DNA from: VRUE01 sp035318745
Lineage (GTDB): Bacteria > Actinomycetota > Thermoleophilia > Solirubrobacterales > 70-9
NCBI GenBank assembly: GCA_035318745.1
Contig: DATHEA010000017.1
Span: 1 to 64,000, forward strand
DNA: 64,000 nt
Direction of reading: 5' to 3'
Shown: positions 54,686-63,267 of the stretch, one piece after another
How positions within the stretch are numbered: the first letter of the stretch is position 1
How the letters are laid out: every line of letters starts with the position of its first letter
Position numbers and translations under genes: made by a program
The notes under the pieces: model-generated
Told to the model about the DNA's origin: nothing
Seen by the model: the letters and a program-made list of their open reading frames with translations, nothing else
Database searches by the model: none

Positions 54686-55486
54686 CTAGACCACCTCCGG
54701 CTTTCGTCCTGAGAGGAACTGAGCGAGACCGGTGACCTGCCGGCTGACCTCGACGAGGCCGTCGTCGATCAATGTCCGCTTCAACTCGTCGCGAGCGAAG
54801 ATCCGCACACCGCTCAGTCGGCGCACGACCGGACTGGTGACCTCAGCCGGCAACGGGCCCCGGTTGCAACTGGTCAGGAGCGCGACCCGGCCTCCCGGCG
54901 CCAGGACGCGAACGATCTCCGCCAGCGCCCGCATCGGCTCCTCGATCAGGTACAGCGCCGCGAAGCAGCAGATCGCGTCGAAGCTGCCGTCGCGGAACGG
55001 CAATGCACTGGCGTCCCCGCGAAGGTAGGCGACGTTGTCGCTCGCGGTGTCGCGAACGGCGACGTCCAGCATCGGTGCCGAGGCGTCGATGCCGACGACG
55101 AGGCCGTCGCTCGCGGCGCGCGCGAAATCACGGGTGAAGTTACCTGGGCCACAGGCGACGTCGAGGACACGGTCGCCGGGTTCGATCGAGAGCATGGAGA
55201 GCGCCATTCGGTGCTCCTCCCCCGTCCCCGGCCCGGTCAACCCCATCAGCAGGCGAACGCCGAACGGCCGCCAGAACCGCTGGTAGACCAGCGGCAGCAC
55301 GCGGCTCACCATCAGCCGCTGGCCGGGATGGGTGCCGGTGGGGTCCTGCCTGCCCAGCAAGTCGAGATAGCCACGCCCGACGTCGATCCCCTCGCTCGGA
55401 AGGGGCGTGGAGAAGAGGTCCAGCGCCTGCGAGATCGCAGGTGCGAGATCGCGATGCTCGTCAGGAGCCAGGACGGGGTCGGCCAT
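54686..55486 (-). CDS. Class I SAM-dependent methyltransferase
   Basis: A 266-residue methyltransferase. Motif I GDRVLDVACGPGNFTRDFAR, motif II VVGIDASAPMLDVAVRDTAS, then RGDASALPFRDGSFDAICCF. ATG 55486 is preferred; the ATG at 55507 adds seven residues. It lies upstream of the SRPBCC gene and divergent from the SDR gene. Methylation of a lipid, quinone or polyketide-like compound is possible. Confidence 0.85.
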   Translation of the reverse strand: MADPVLAPDEHRDLAPAISQALDLFSTPLPSEGIDVGRGYLDLLGRQDPTGTHPGQRLMVSRVLPLVYQRFWRPFGVRLLMGLTGPGTGEEHRMALSMLSIEPGDRVLDVACGPGNFTRDFARAASDGLVVGIDASAPMLDVAVRDTASDNVAYLRGDASALPFRDGSFDAICCFAALYLIEEPMRALAEIVRVLAPGGRVALLTSCNRGPLPAEVTSPVVRRLSGVRIFARDELKRTLIDDGLVEVSRQVTGLAQFLSGRKPEVV

Positions 55487-55563
55487 CGCCCTTGAGGCTA
55501 ACGGCACTCAACCAATCAATATTGTGCGTGAATGAATACTCGCTCCTTTGACAAGGGATCCCG

Positions 55564-56492
55564 ATGAGCTGGGGCGTCGCTGACATTCCAAACCTGACGG
55601 GCCGCACGGCGGTCGTCACCGGCGCCAACGGCGGCCTCGGGCTCGAGACCACGCGTGCGCTGGCGGCGGCGGGCGCCGAGGTAGTGATAGCGGCCCGCAA
55701 CCAGGAGAAGGCGGCGGAGGCCGAGGCGGACATCCGCCGCGGCGCGCCGGGCGCAGCCCTGGAGGTCGTCGAGCTCGATCTCGGCTCGCTGGCATCTGTG
55801 GGCGAGGCCGCCGGGAGGATCTTCGCCAGCCACCAGACGATCGACATCCTCGTCAACAACGCCGGCGTGATGGGCATCCCCGAGCGCAAGACCGTCGACG
55901 GCTTCGAGATGCAGTTCGGCGTCGACCACCTCGGGCACTTCGCCCTCACCGCGCTGCTGATGCCGGCGCTGCTGCGTGCGGACGCGGCTCGGATCGTCAC
56001 GGTGACGAGCACCGCCCACCACATGGGTAGGACGGTGGACCCCCACAATCCCCACCTGCACGGTCGGTACGGGCCCTGGCGGGCCTACGGCCAGGCGAAG
56101 CTCGCCAACTTCCACTTCGCCCTTGGCTTACATCAACTGCTCGAGGACTCCGGAACGAGCGCGGCGAGCCTCGTCGCCCATCCCGGCCTCTCAACACCGG
56201 CCTGCAGGCGGTCAGCGTCGCGGAGACCGACGGCGGCTTCTCGCAGCGCTTCTTCCACGGCCTCGCCGGCTCGACCGGCATGTCGCCTGCCAAGGGAGCG
56301 CTGTCGCAGCTGCGGGCGGCGACCGATCCCAGCGCACGCGGCGGTCAGTTCTACGGCCCGCTCTTCGTCAACAACGGCCCCCCGGTCCGCAAGCCGGTGT
56401 TGCGGCGGCTCGGCATGGCGAAGGCAATCGGGCGCCTCTGGGAGGTCTCAGAGCGCGAGACGGGCGTAAAGCTCGAACCTGGCCGTGCGTGA
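55564..56492 (+). pseudogene. Short-chain dehydrogenase/reductase, frameshifted
   Basis: The first frame gives a proper SDR: cofactor site TAVVTGANGGLGLETTRALA, ILVNNAGVMGIPERK and the active-site Y-x-x-x-K in WRAYGQAKLANFHF, until VAHPGLS. At about 56191-56194 the frame breaks; the next frame continues naturally as NTGLQAVSVAETDGGFSQRF, then GLAGSTGMSPAKGALSQLRA, ending LWEVSERETGVKLEPGRA at 56492. One missing base restores a complete SDR of about 309 residues. A sequencing error and a true mutation cannot be told apart here. Confidence 0.8.
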
Positions 56493-56589
56493 CCGAGCCG
56501 CACAACATGCTGTTTAGAAGTTGCTGATTGCCAAGCAACGTATAGAGTGCTCGCCGGTTCGTCGTCCAACGGGGACTCAAGGAGGCGCA

Positions 56590-56982
56590 GTGGCAGACTG
56601 GAGTGCACTTCACGCGTATATCCACAGCAACTACACCGTCAGCGACGGAGACGCCGACATAGTCAAACTCGTCTTCGCTCTCGATGGTGGGCGCAGTCAG
56701 CTGGTCCTGGTCGCACGAGGCGGTGAGCTGGAGGGCTCCGAGTGGGCCGTGATCTCAACCGCCGTCTGCAAGGAGGGGGACATCTCCCCTCGTGAGGCAT
56801 TGATCCGCAACAGTGAGATGCTCGTCGGCGCGCTGGCCTTGGTCGAGGACGGGCCGGTGATCTTCCGCTACGCGATCCGCCTCGCCGACCTCGACCCGGC
56901 CGAGTTCGAAGCACCGATCAAAATCGCCGCCATCTTCGGCGACGAACTCGAGAAGGAACTCGCCAAGTCCGATCAGTTCTGA
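56590..56982 (+). CDS. Small acidic YbjN/secretion-chaperone-like protein
   Basis: A 130-residue protein starting at GTG after a good GGAGG site (VADWSALHAYIHSNYTVSDG). The alpha/beta pattern with a single domain (FALDGGRSQLVLVARGGELE, REALIRNSEMLVGALALVED) resembles YbjN or type III chaperone-like folds. It converges on the WXG-like genes of the FtsK cluster (gap 30 bp), so a chaperone role for that system is possible but unproven. Confidence 0.55.
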   Translation: MADWSALHAYIHSNYTVSDGDADIVKLVFALDGGRSQLVLVARGGELEGSEWAVISTAVCKEGDISPREALIRNSEMLVGALALVEDGPVIFRYAIRLADLDPAEFEAPIKIAAIFGDELEKELAKSDQF

Positions 56983-57012
56983 GCCGCGCCCGCCACAGCG
57001 GAGGAACGCGTG

Positions 57013-57228
57013 CTAACTCGGGAGATCCCGCAGCGCCGTCCCGATCGCCCTGGAGGCTCGATCGCAGGAGCGCTCGAATCGCATGGTCGTGCTCTCCAGC
57101 TCGGCCTGAAAGCGGTTTTCGAAGTCCCGCGCGCGCGAGTCTCGCCACACGTTCCTGGTCGACTCCCAGCTGCGGGCGAGCCGGCGGTGGGCCTCGCGCA
57201 CAGGCTCGGCGAGGTGCGCGGCGCTCAT
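57013..57228 (-). CDS. Small W-x-D helical protein (WXG100-like)
   Basis: A 71-residue all-helical protein: LAEPVREAHRRLARSWESTR, then VWRDSRARDFENRFQAELES. The W-x-D-x-x-A-x-x-F turn mirrors the turn of the WXG100-like protein at 58180. It overlaps the stop of the preceding gene by ATGA. It could be a secreted partner or a chaperone of the long protein before it. Confidence 0.6.
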   Translation of the reverse strand: MSAAHLAEPVREAHRRLARSWESTRNVWRDSRARDFENRFQAELESTTMRFERSCDRASRAIGTALRDLPS

Positions 57229-58178
57229 CGCCCCTCCGGCGGTCGTGCCACGCGGGCCGGCAGGGTGCGCAGGCCCAGCTCGTTGGCGAGGTGGATCCGG
57301 TGATAGCCGTTGGTGACGCCGAAGGTGCCGTTCGGGCGGAGATCGAGCCGCAGGCTGTCGTCGCCAAAGAACGCCTCGTAGACACGCTGGTAGCCGCGCT
57401 CGTAGCTGAGCCCCTTCTGGGCATCGAGGTTGCGGAAGTAGCCCACTCCCTCGCCCCGCCGCACGGCCGGGAGGACGACCTCGTCGAGCCGCTGGATCCC
57501 CTCGCGGACGGTCGCGTAGTCGGCCTTTCTGTAGCTGGCCGGTCCCTCGACGGCGGACTGGCTGAGATCGACGCGGTCGAGCTCGACCTCCTCCATCTCG
57601 GTCTGCCCGATGCGGGAAACAGCGACGGACGAACTCGTGCCCGAGCCCCCGCCGATCCCCGATCCCCCGCCGGGGCCGGCGCTCCCGAAGCCGCCGGCTC
57701 CCCCGCCGGCGCCGGCGGCGAGATAGGCATCCGCGGCGCCCACCAGGCCGTTGAGGAAGGCGACCGCGCCGGCCGACTGCCGCTCGACGCCAAGCCTGAA
57801 CGCCGTCGCCTCGTGGCGGAAGCGCTCGGCCTCCGTGCGCAGGCTCGCCCGGCAGCGTTCGCAGGTGCCGAGGTTTTCCTCGGCCTTGCCCAGCCTCGCT
57901 TCAGCGGTTGCGAGCGCGCGGCTCGGGCCGCTGCAATCGATCCTGGGGATTGCCGCCAGGCAACGCTCCAGGGCGGCCTCTGCGGCGGCCACCTCGCTCT
58001 GCGCCCGGGCTCTCTCGGAGGCCCATTTCGCGACCGCTCGGTCACACTCGTCCAGCGCCCGTCCTAGCACCCCGAGCGAGCGCGTGACCGCCTCCCCGCC
58101 GGCGGCAGCGAACTCGCGCAGCGCACTCAGATGCAGCCGGATCGCGCCGACGTCGTAGAGGTGCGCCTCCGCGGTCAA
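57225..58178 (-). CDS. Long coiled-coil protein with ParB/Srx-like C-terminus, candidate T7-type effector
   Basis: A 317-residue protein. Residues 1-150 are coiled-coil with a CERC pair; about 155-190 is a Gly/Ser-rich linker; the C-terminal ~100 residues form a separate domain. Its TFGVTNGYHRIHLANELGLR followed by TLPARV matches the N/DG-x-HR-x-x-x-A ... VP pattern of ParB/sulfiredoxin-fold proteins, some of which are nucleases. The start appears to be TTG 58178, one base after the stop of the WXG100-like gene; no ATG or GTG is nearby. Helical N-terminus, linker and compact C-terminus is the layout of type VII effector toxins, an inference. Confidence 0.6.
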   Translation of the reverse strand: MTAEAHLYDVGAIRLHLSALREFAAAGGEAVTRSLGVLGRALDECDRAVAKWASERARAQSEVAAAEAALERCLAAIPRIDCSGPSRALATAEARLGKAEENLGTCERCRASLRTEAERFRHEATAFRLGVERQSAGAVAFLNGLVGAADAYLAAGAGGGAGGFGSAGPGGGSGIGGGSGTSSSVAVSRIGQTEMEEVELDRVDLSQSAVEGPASYRKADYATVREGIQRLDEVVLPAVRRGEGVGYFRNLDAQKGLSYERGYQRVYEAFFGDDSLRLDLRPNGTFGVTNGYHRIHLANELGLRTLPARVARPPEGR

Positions 58179-58179
58179 C

Positions 58180-58452
58180 TCAACGCGCGTCGAGGAACTG
58201 GCGCAGGGCCTGCGCGTGCCGCCGCAGCTTGGGCGGGTAGGGTTCGAGGGCACGCGTGGCCGACCGCAGCGAGCTGATCGAGCGATCGAAGTCGGACCCG
58301 AAGCTCGCGAACTTGCGGTCCTTCCATGACGAGCCCAGGCGCCTGTACTCCGAATTGAGGCGCGCGGTCTGCTTCTCGATTTCTGCCGTGGCGTTCTTCA
58401 GGACCGAGGCAAAGCGCTCCATGTCGTCCGGATTGGCATGGACGTCGCTCAC
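58180..58452 (-). CDS. WXG100-like small helical protein
   Basis: A 90-residue protein starting at GTG, which overlaps the ATPase stop (GTGA). Two helices flank the turn SSWKDRKFASF, with W-x-D in place of W-x-G: DDMERFASVLKNATAEIEKQ before and DFDRSISSLRSATRALEPYP after. Length and pattern fit EsxA/WXG100 proteins, the substrates of type VII secretion ATPases. Location after an EccC-like gene supports this. Confidence 0.75.
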   Translation of the reverse strand: MSDVHANPDDMERFASVLKNATAEIEKQTARLNSEYRRLGSSWKDRKFASFGSDFDRSISSLRSATRALEPYPPKLRRHAQALRQFLDAR

Positions 58453-61400
58453 TTCGAGCCCTCCGGGCCGCCCAGCACCGTGGCGCCCTCGACCCCTCGG
58501 TCGGACCGCGCCTGCCAACCGGGCCGCTCGGCCCACGAGGTCACCCAGCCGGGCCGCGGCAGCCCGAAGCCACGCAGCTTGATCAGCTGGGAGCGGTCCT
58601 CGTCGGAGAAGATCGCCTGCGCGCCCACCAGCTTCGCGGCGTCGGCAGCGTCGATCATCTGCAGCGAGTCGCTTTCGCTCATCCGCGAGACGACCCTCAA
58701 CCCGAACTCCCGCTGGGCGATCGGCTCCAGCCGGCGCTCCAGATTCGTCGGGGTGTCGCAGCTGACGATCACGTGGATACCGAATTCGGGACCCTCACGC
58801 AGAATCGTGCCGAGCGCGGCGCCCGGATCGGCGGAGTCGTCCCCGAACGCGGAGGGATCGAAGTCGCGGGCCGACTGCAGGCGGTGCAGGATGAGGAAGA
58901 GTGCCGGTGGCGACAGGTCCGGCGACTCGATCCGGCTTTCCAGCTCACTTCCGACCCGCTCGAGGACCGTTGCGACCTGGCGGCGGCGACCGACGTGCAC
59001 CAGGGTCGGGTCGAGGGCGGCGAGCTCGTTGACCGTCGTCGCGAACGGCTCGTCGAGGCCACCGAAGTCGAGCAGCTCGATTGGAGCCGGCTCGGCCGAC
59101 ACCGCGCCGAGCTGCGGCGCCAGCCCGAGAAGGACGGCGAGCAGGATCCCGTCGACCGCCTCGCCGTCGGTGCCGGTCAGCAGCAGATTCGCGCCCGCTC
59201 GCCGCTCGAAGGCGACCGCGACGGGGCCATCCAAGGAGATCGGAGCGCCAAGCCAAGACCGCGGCGATTTCGGGGCAGGCTCGGCAGCGGGATCGTCGAG
59301 CAACGCCGTCAGGTGAGGGTTGTCGTCGAGGTCCGCCTGCGCGTTGCCCTCGAAGACGACCGGCGCCTGCTCGTAGCCGGACTCGGTGGCGTGCGCGCGC
59401 AGCCGCTCGAGCAGCTCCCCGCGCTCCTCGTCCTTCAGCATCACCACCTGGAAGCGCCTGTTGCCCTCCGGCATCCCATTCATCGAGTTGTAGATCGCCT
59501 CGCCGGGACGGCTCAGCATGCGCGCGTCCGGGTTGTCCTCGCCGAAGATCACCTGCGAATCGCTTTCTGAGCACTGCAGGGCGATCCGCACCGCGATCTG
59601 GTTCAACGTCCCGCGGCCGATCTGGTGGACGCCCGAGATCGTCTGCGAGGCGAGGATCACATGGACGCCGAAGGAGCGCCCCTGGCGCACCAGGCGATCG
59701 AGGATCCGCGCCGCCTCGTTGGCAATCGCATCGTCATCGCTGAAAAGGACGTGGAACTCGTCAGCTACGAGGAGGATCCGCGGCATCTTCGCCCCGGCGG
59801 CTCTGCGGTAGTCGCTGAGATCGTCGACCCCCTCGTCCCGAAAGAGCTCGCCACGGCGCCCGATCTCGCTCTCGAGGCCGCGCAGGACGCTGAGCCCGAA
59901 CTCGCGCTCGCTTTCGATCGCGACGACCCGGGCGTGGGCGAGCCGCGAACTGGCATAGGGCTTGAACTCGACCCCCTGCTTGAAGTCGACGAGGTAGAGC
60001 TCGAGCTCGTCGGGCGAGTAGAGCAGGCAGAGGTTGAGGATGATCGCGTGCAGAAGCGTCGACTTGCCCGAGCCGGTCTTGCCGGCGATCAGCGCGTGGA
60101 CGGAGGTGTCCGTGCCGACCAGCGCCAGCGACTGGACCGTGCGAGCCCCGACCCGGCCGACCGGCGCCGCGATCCCCTCCGCCGCGTCACCCGCCCACCA
60201 GCTCTGGGGCTCCTCGAGCCGTGGCGCGCGCTCGACGATCGGCTGGTGCTCGGTGAGGCCCGCGGCCAGCGTATTGTCCAGCAGCTCGAGCAGGCGCGTC
60301 TCGGAGACCTCCACGCTGGTCGCCGCCTTCGCCTTGGAGCCGATGCTGGAGATCACCCCGCTGAAGAGGTTCTGCGGTTCTCCGGGCTCGGTCAGCTTCA
60401 ACTCCGGAGGCCGCTCGATCTTCGCCCGCCATGGGCTGAAGGTCTCCGGCCCGGTGATCTCCCTCAACCCCCCAAGCTCGCCCTTCGGGGTGAAAAGGGC
60501 GGTCGCGTCGCCCAGCTCGGAGCTGTCGAAGCCGTGAGGCATCTCCCGGCCGGGTGCCCCGATGACGATCGCGTAGACACCGCAGGCGGGCCCGTTGCGG
60601 GCGATGCTGACCAGCCGCCTCGCGACCACGTCCGAGAATCCGGCGGGGAAGTCGAAGATGACCAGGAACCGGTAGGCCTCGGCGATCTCGCCGGCCGCGC
60701 GGTTGTGACTCTCGATGTCGGCGAACTGGCCGCGCAGGTACTTCTGTACGACCATCTCGATGTGAGACTGCAGCTCGCTGAGGCGCTGCTCGATGTGAGC
60801 GCTCTCACTCCACACCTTGCCGCCGACGAGGCCCTCGTCGTAGTCGGCGAGGTGAAGGAACGGGGCGACGCTCTTGCCCGCGCCCAGAGGGTCGACGAAG
60901 ACGAAGCGCGCCATTCCGGGCGGGAATTGGGCGAGGATCCGCAGGATCAGCGACTGGACCTGCGCCACGACGTCCGGCGGCTGGTCCCAGATGAACAGAG
61001 GCCGTCCCGAGCTCAACAACCACTGGGAGGCGCCGTCGACCAGCCCGACCGGCGACTGACGCTGGGCGGAGGCGCCGAAACGCACCACCGGGAAGATCTC
61101 GCCGGGCGGAGCCCACTCTGCCCAGCCCTCGGAGTCCCACTCGGGTGAGATCTCAGCCAGCTCGGTCAGCCAGGCGTCGATCGGCCGGCGGATCGACTCG
61201 ACCTCGAGCCGGAGCTCTTCGTTCAGCTTCCGTCTCCGCTCGTCGAAGGCCTCGGGCAGCGCCTCGTCGCACTTTTCGATCAGGGACAGCGCTTCGTCGA
61301 CCAGCCGCATCGACGCGGTCACCGGCTTCTTCTTGAAGAACGGGGCACCAAGCTCCGTGAACGAGTTGCCCAGGGCTTTCGTCCAGTGCTCTCCGGCTTC

Positions 61401-61733
61401 GCGATAGAGCCCGTCGAGGACCGCCTCCAACTCCGCCCGGTCGGCCAGCGCGGACCTGGCCGTCTGGTAGCCGCCCAACCACTGCGCGTGGCGGCCGAGC
61501 TTGGGGTGGCGCTTGGCGATGTTGCGACGCTCGGTGAAGCGCTCCCCCTGAGCTTTCAAGAAGGCCTGGAACTCCCCCCGCTCCTTCTCCAGCTCCGCTC
61601 TCCGCTGTTCCGCCGCCGAGATCGCGGAGTCGATCTTCCGGTGTGCGGCCTCCGACTCCGCGAGCAGTCCCGCCAGATCGTCACCGGCAGCTTGGCTTGG
61701 CGGTGGCGGTGAGCCTGCGAAGCGGTTCGTCAT
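58449..61733 (-). CDS. FtsK/EccC-type cytosolic ATPase
   Basis: A 1094-residue FtsK/SpoIIIE-family ATPase. The first ~120 residues are coiled-coil. A degenerate module follows, about residues 260-430, with PLGAGKSVAPFLHLADYDEG and FLVIFDFPAGFSDVVARRLV. The active ATPase module is near residues 550-770: Walker A ALIAGKTGSGKSTLLHAIIL, LYLVDFKQGVEFKPYASSRL and Walker B PRILLVADEFHVLF. A third module from about residue 825 has LLLTGTDGEAVDGILLAVLL, with no P-loop Lys. No membrane helix is found, unlike EccC/EssC. It heads an overlapping operon with WXG100-like proteins and should power transport or assembly of them. Confidence 0.85.
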   Translation of the reverse strand: MTNRFAGSPPPPSQAAGDDLAGLLAESEAAHRKIDSAISAAEQRRAELEKERGEFQAFLKAQGERFTERRNIAKRHPKLGRHAQWLGGYQTARSALADRAELEAVLDGLYREAGEHWTKALGNSFTELGAPFFKKKPVTASMRLVDEALSLIEKCDEALPEAFDERRRKLNEELRLEVESIRRPIDAWLTELAEISPEWDSEGWAEWAPPGEIFPVVRFGASAQRQSPVGLVDGASQWLLSSGRPLFIWDQPPDVVAQVQSLILRILAQFPPGMARFVFVDPLGAGKSVAPFLHLADYDEGLVGGKVWSESAHIEQRLSELQSHIEMVVQKYLRGQFADIESHNRAAGEIAEAYRFLVIFDFPAGFSDVVARRLVSIARNGPACGVYAIVIGAPGREMPHGFDSSELGDATALFTPKGELGGLREITGPETFSPWRAKIERPPELKLTEPGEPQNLFSGVISSIGSKAKAATSVEVSETRLLELLDNTLAAGLTEHQPIVERAPRLEEPQSWWAGDAAEGIAAPVGRVGARTVQSLALVGTDTSVHALIAGKTGSGKSTLLHAIILNLCLLYSPDELELYLVDFKQGVEFKPYASSRLAHARVVAIESEREFGLSVLRGLESEIGRRGELFRDEGVDDLSDYRRAAGAKMPRILLVADEFHVLFSDDDAIANEAARILDRLVRQGRSFGVHVILASQTISGVHQIGRGTLNQIAVRIALQCSESDSQVIFGEDNPDARMLSRPGEAIYNSMNGMPEGNRRFQVVMLKDEERGELLERLRAHATESGYEQAPVVFEGNAQADLDDNPHLTALLDDPAAEPAPKSPRSWLGAPISLDGPVAVAFERRAGANLLLTGTDGEAVDGILLAVLLGLAPQLGAVSAEPAPIELLDFGGLDEPFATTVNELAALDPTLVHVGRRRQVATVLERVGSELESRIESPDLSPPALFLILHRLQSARDFDPSAFGDDSADPGAALGTILREGPEFGIHVIVSCDTPTNLERRLEPIAQREFGLRVVSRMSESDSLQMIDAADAAKLVGAQAIFSDEDRSQLIKLRGFGLPRPGWVTSWAERPGWQARSDRGVEGATVLGGPEGSK

Positions 61734-61804
61734 GACAACTCCTCCCGAGATGCCGAGGTCGACTATTCAGTTCGTCCTGAAGCGGCCGCGATCCTACACC
61801 CACA

Positions 61805-61824
61805 TAGTCTTGAATAGTCTTGAA
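61805..61824. promoter_or_regulatory. Tandem direct repeat in the divergent promoter of the FtsK cluster
   Basis: TAGTCTTGAA occurs twice without a gap. An inverted relative, GACTATTCAG, lies at 61761-61770. The repeats sit between the ATPase gene (start 61733) and the SHOCT gene (start 61870), both transcribed away from it. A regulator site is likely, but none is identified. Confidence 0.4.
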
Positions 61825-61869
61825 CCGATCGATTTCAGCCAAATTCGATTCTCGTTCAGGAGGTAAGAA

Positions 61870-62808
61870 GTGCCTCTCATGCTCTACGCCGCACGTGCAC
61901 TGCCGACGATGAAACGCGGCTATTCGCTGATTCGTGAATGGAATTCCCTACCCGCCGAACGGCGCGCTGCGGTGCAGGAGCAGGGCCGCAGAGCGGTTGT
62001 CGCACTCATGGCCGTGAAGGTCGCGGCCACGGCGGAGCGCAGCGCGGCCGACCCCCCGGCGAATTGGGAAGCGGCAGTCGAGAGGACCCTTCACCCCGGC
62101 CCGCCCGAGCAGATGGCGAAGGCCGTGGTGGCGCATCTGCAGAGGGTCTCCCAGGCCACGGTCGACGGGATCGCAGCCGCGGTGGGCGCCGCCGGGAAAG
62201 ACGACTCGACCCTCAAACGCGCGATGACCATCGCCCGGGACGACGGCTACATCTGCCGGGTCGGAGTCACCTTCCACGGCATCAAGTGGGACACGACCGA
62301 GTGGGCGGATCTTCAGCTGCTCGACACTCCTCACGTCAGGCAGCTCGAGCGGGAGCTCGTCGCCTTCGTCGATGACTTCGGCCTCGCCAGCCTCGATCAC
62401 ATATCCGGCGAGCTGGGCCTCGAAGACGACGCGCCAGAGCTTCGCGCGGCGCTGGAGCGAGCCGTCTCCGACGAAAGCGTCAGCTGGTATTGCCACGGGA
62501 TCTACGGAGTCTCACCAAGTCGGCTGGAGAGCTTCGAGCCGAAGCGCGACCTGTGGGCCGAGACCAAGCCCGCCACCGAGGAGAAGGACCTCGGCAACGC
62601 TTTGGAGGAGCTCGAATCGGCGGTCAAGGGCCTTGCCGGCGCGATGAAGGCAAGCGGCCCCCGCGATGCGCCCGTGGGCAATGTGCCGGACTACCTGGAC
62701 GATGACCCCTACAGCGGCCTGGAGCGCATCCGGGAGCTCCACGACGCCGGCGTGCTGACGGCCGAGGAGTTCGCAACGAAGAAAGACGAGCTCCTGAAGA
62801 GAATCTGA
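61870..62808 (+). CDS. SHOCT-domain protein, divergent to the FtsK cluster
   Basis: A 312-residue protein with an excellent AGGAGGT site before the GTG. The C-terminal ~30 residues are a SHOCT motif (LERIRELHDAGVLTAEEFAT, KKDELLKRI). A central helical region (VVAHLQRVSQATVDGIAAAV) and LYAARALPTMKRGYSLIREW near the start are not assigned. SHOCT domains often tether proteins to partners or membranes. Its divergent promoter shared with the ATPase gene suggests a part in the same system. Confidence 0.65.
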   Translation: MPLMLYAARALPTMKRGYSLIREWNSLPAERRAAVQEQGRRAVVALMAVKVAATAERSAADPPANWEAAVERTLHPGPPEQMAKAVVAHLQRVSQATVDGIAAAVGAAGKDDSTLKRAMTIARDDGYICRVGVTFHGIKWDTTEWADLQLLDTPHVRQLERELVAFVDDFGLASLDHISGELGLEDDAPELRAALERAVSDESVSWYCHGIYGVSPSRLESFEPKRDLWAETKPATEEKDLGNALEELESAVKGLAGAMKASGPRDAPVGNVPDYLDDDPYSGLERIRELHDAGVLTAEEFATKKDELLKRI

Positions 62809-62816
62809 TCAGGCGA

Positions 62817-62873
62817 TGGGCGGTACTGGGCTCGAACCAGTGACCCCCTCCTTGTAAGGCGCTCTGGCGGATT
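62817..62873 (-). pseudogene. Degenerate tRNA-Val 3' half
   Basis: The minus strand contains an intact T-arm (ACTGG-TTCGAGC-CCAGT) and the 3' acceptor ACCGCCCA. The anticodon region CTTACAA lacks a pairing stem and the 5' acceptor GGGCGGT is missing. The same 3' end (ACCGCCCATC) occurs in the intact tRNA-Val 290 bp away in the opposite orientation. It is probably a leftover of a tRNA or an attachment-site copy. Confidence 0.65.
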
Positions 62874-63104
62874 GTAGGAGAGCTGCTTAAACCAGACAGT
62901 GTGCAGGGGATTCGCGCAGGTGGCCGGGGCTGCGCTTCAGGCCGAATGCGCGCGGATATGCGCCGATTTGGTCCGATTCGGGCACTCCTGGGGGCGAGTG
63001 CCCAAACTCTCCGGCAAGGCGCCCGCTTGCAGACTCGCACTCGACAATCACAGGTATCGCCGTTGTCTGTCGCAGGGCTATCCTCTACTTCACAAACCAA
63101 ATCC

Positions 63105-63177
63105 GGGCGGTTAGCTCAGCTGGGAGAGCACCTGCTTTACAAGCAGGGGGTCGGCGGTTCGAGCCCGTCACCGCCCA
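63105..63177 (+). tRNA. tRNA-Val (anticodon TAC)
   Basis: A complete 73-nt tRNA: acceptor GGGCGGT with ACCGCCC, D-arm TAGCTCAGCTGGGAGAG, anticodon arm CCTGC-TTTACAA-GCAGG giving TAC, T-arm GGCGG-TTCGAGC-CCGTC, discriminator A, no encoded CCA. A weak hairpin (ATCCC/GGGAT) follows at once. Its 3' end faces the DNA methyltransferase-like gene, so the stretch to the right may be an island. Confidence 0.95.
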
Positions 63178-63267
63178 TCCCTGAAGTCGGGATCCTTGCC
63201 CCGCGCCTGACGAGCCAAAGAAATGCCCTTCGGCTCGGTGCGTACGGCCGCTGACAGGAGTCCTAGA

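Noticed and set aside
58180..58536. Longer form of the WXG100-like protein starting at 58536
   Set aside because: The first 28 residues are Gly/Arg-rich and lie inside the ATPase gene; the GTG at 58452 with GTGA coupling fits the family length.
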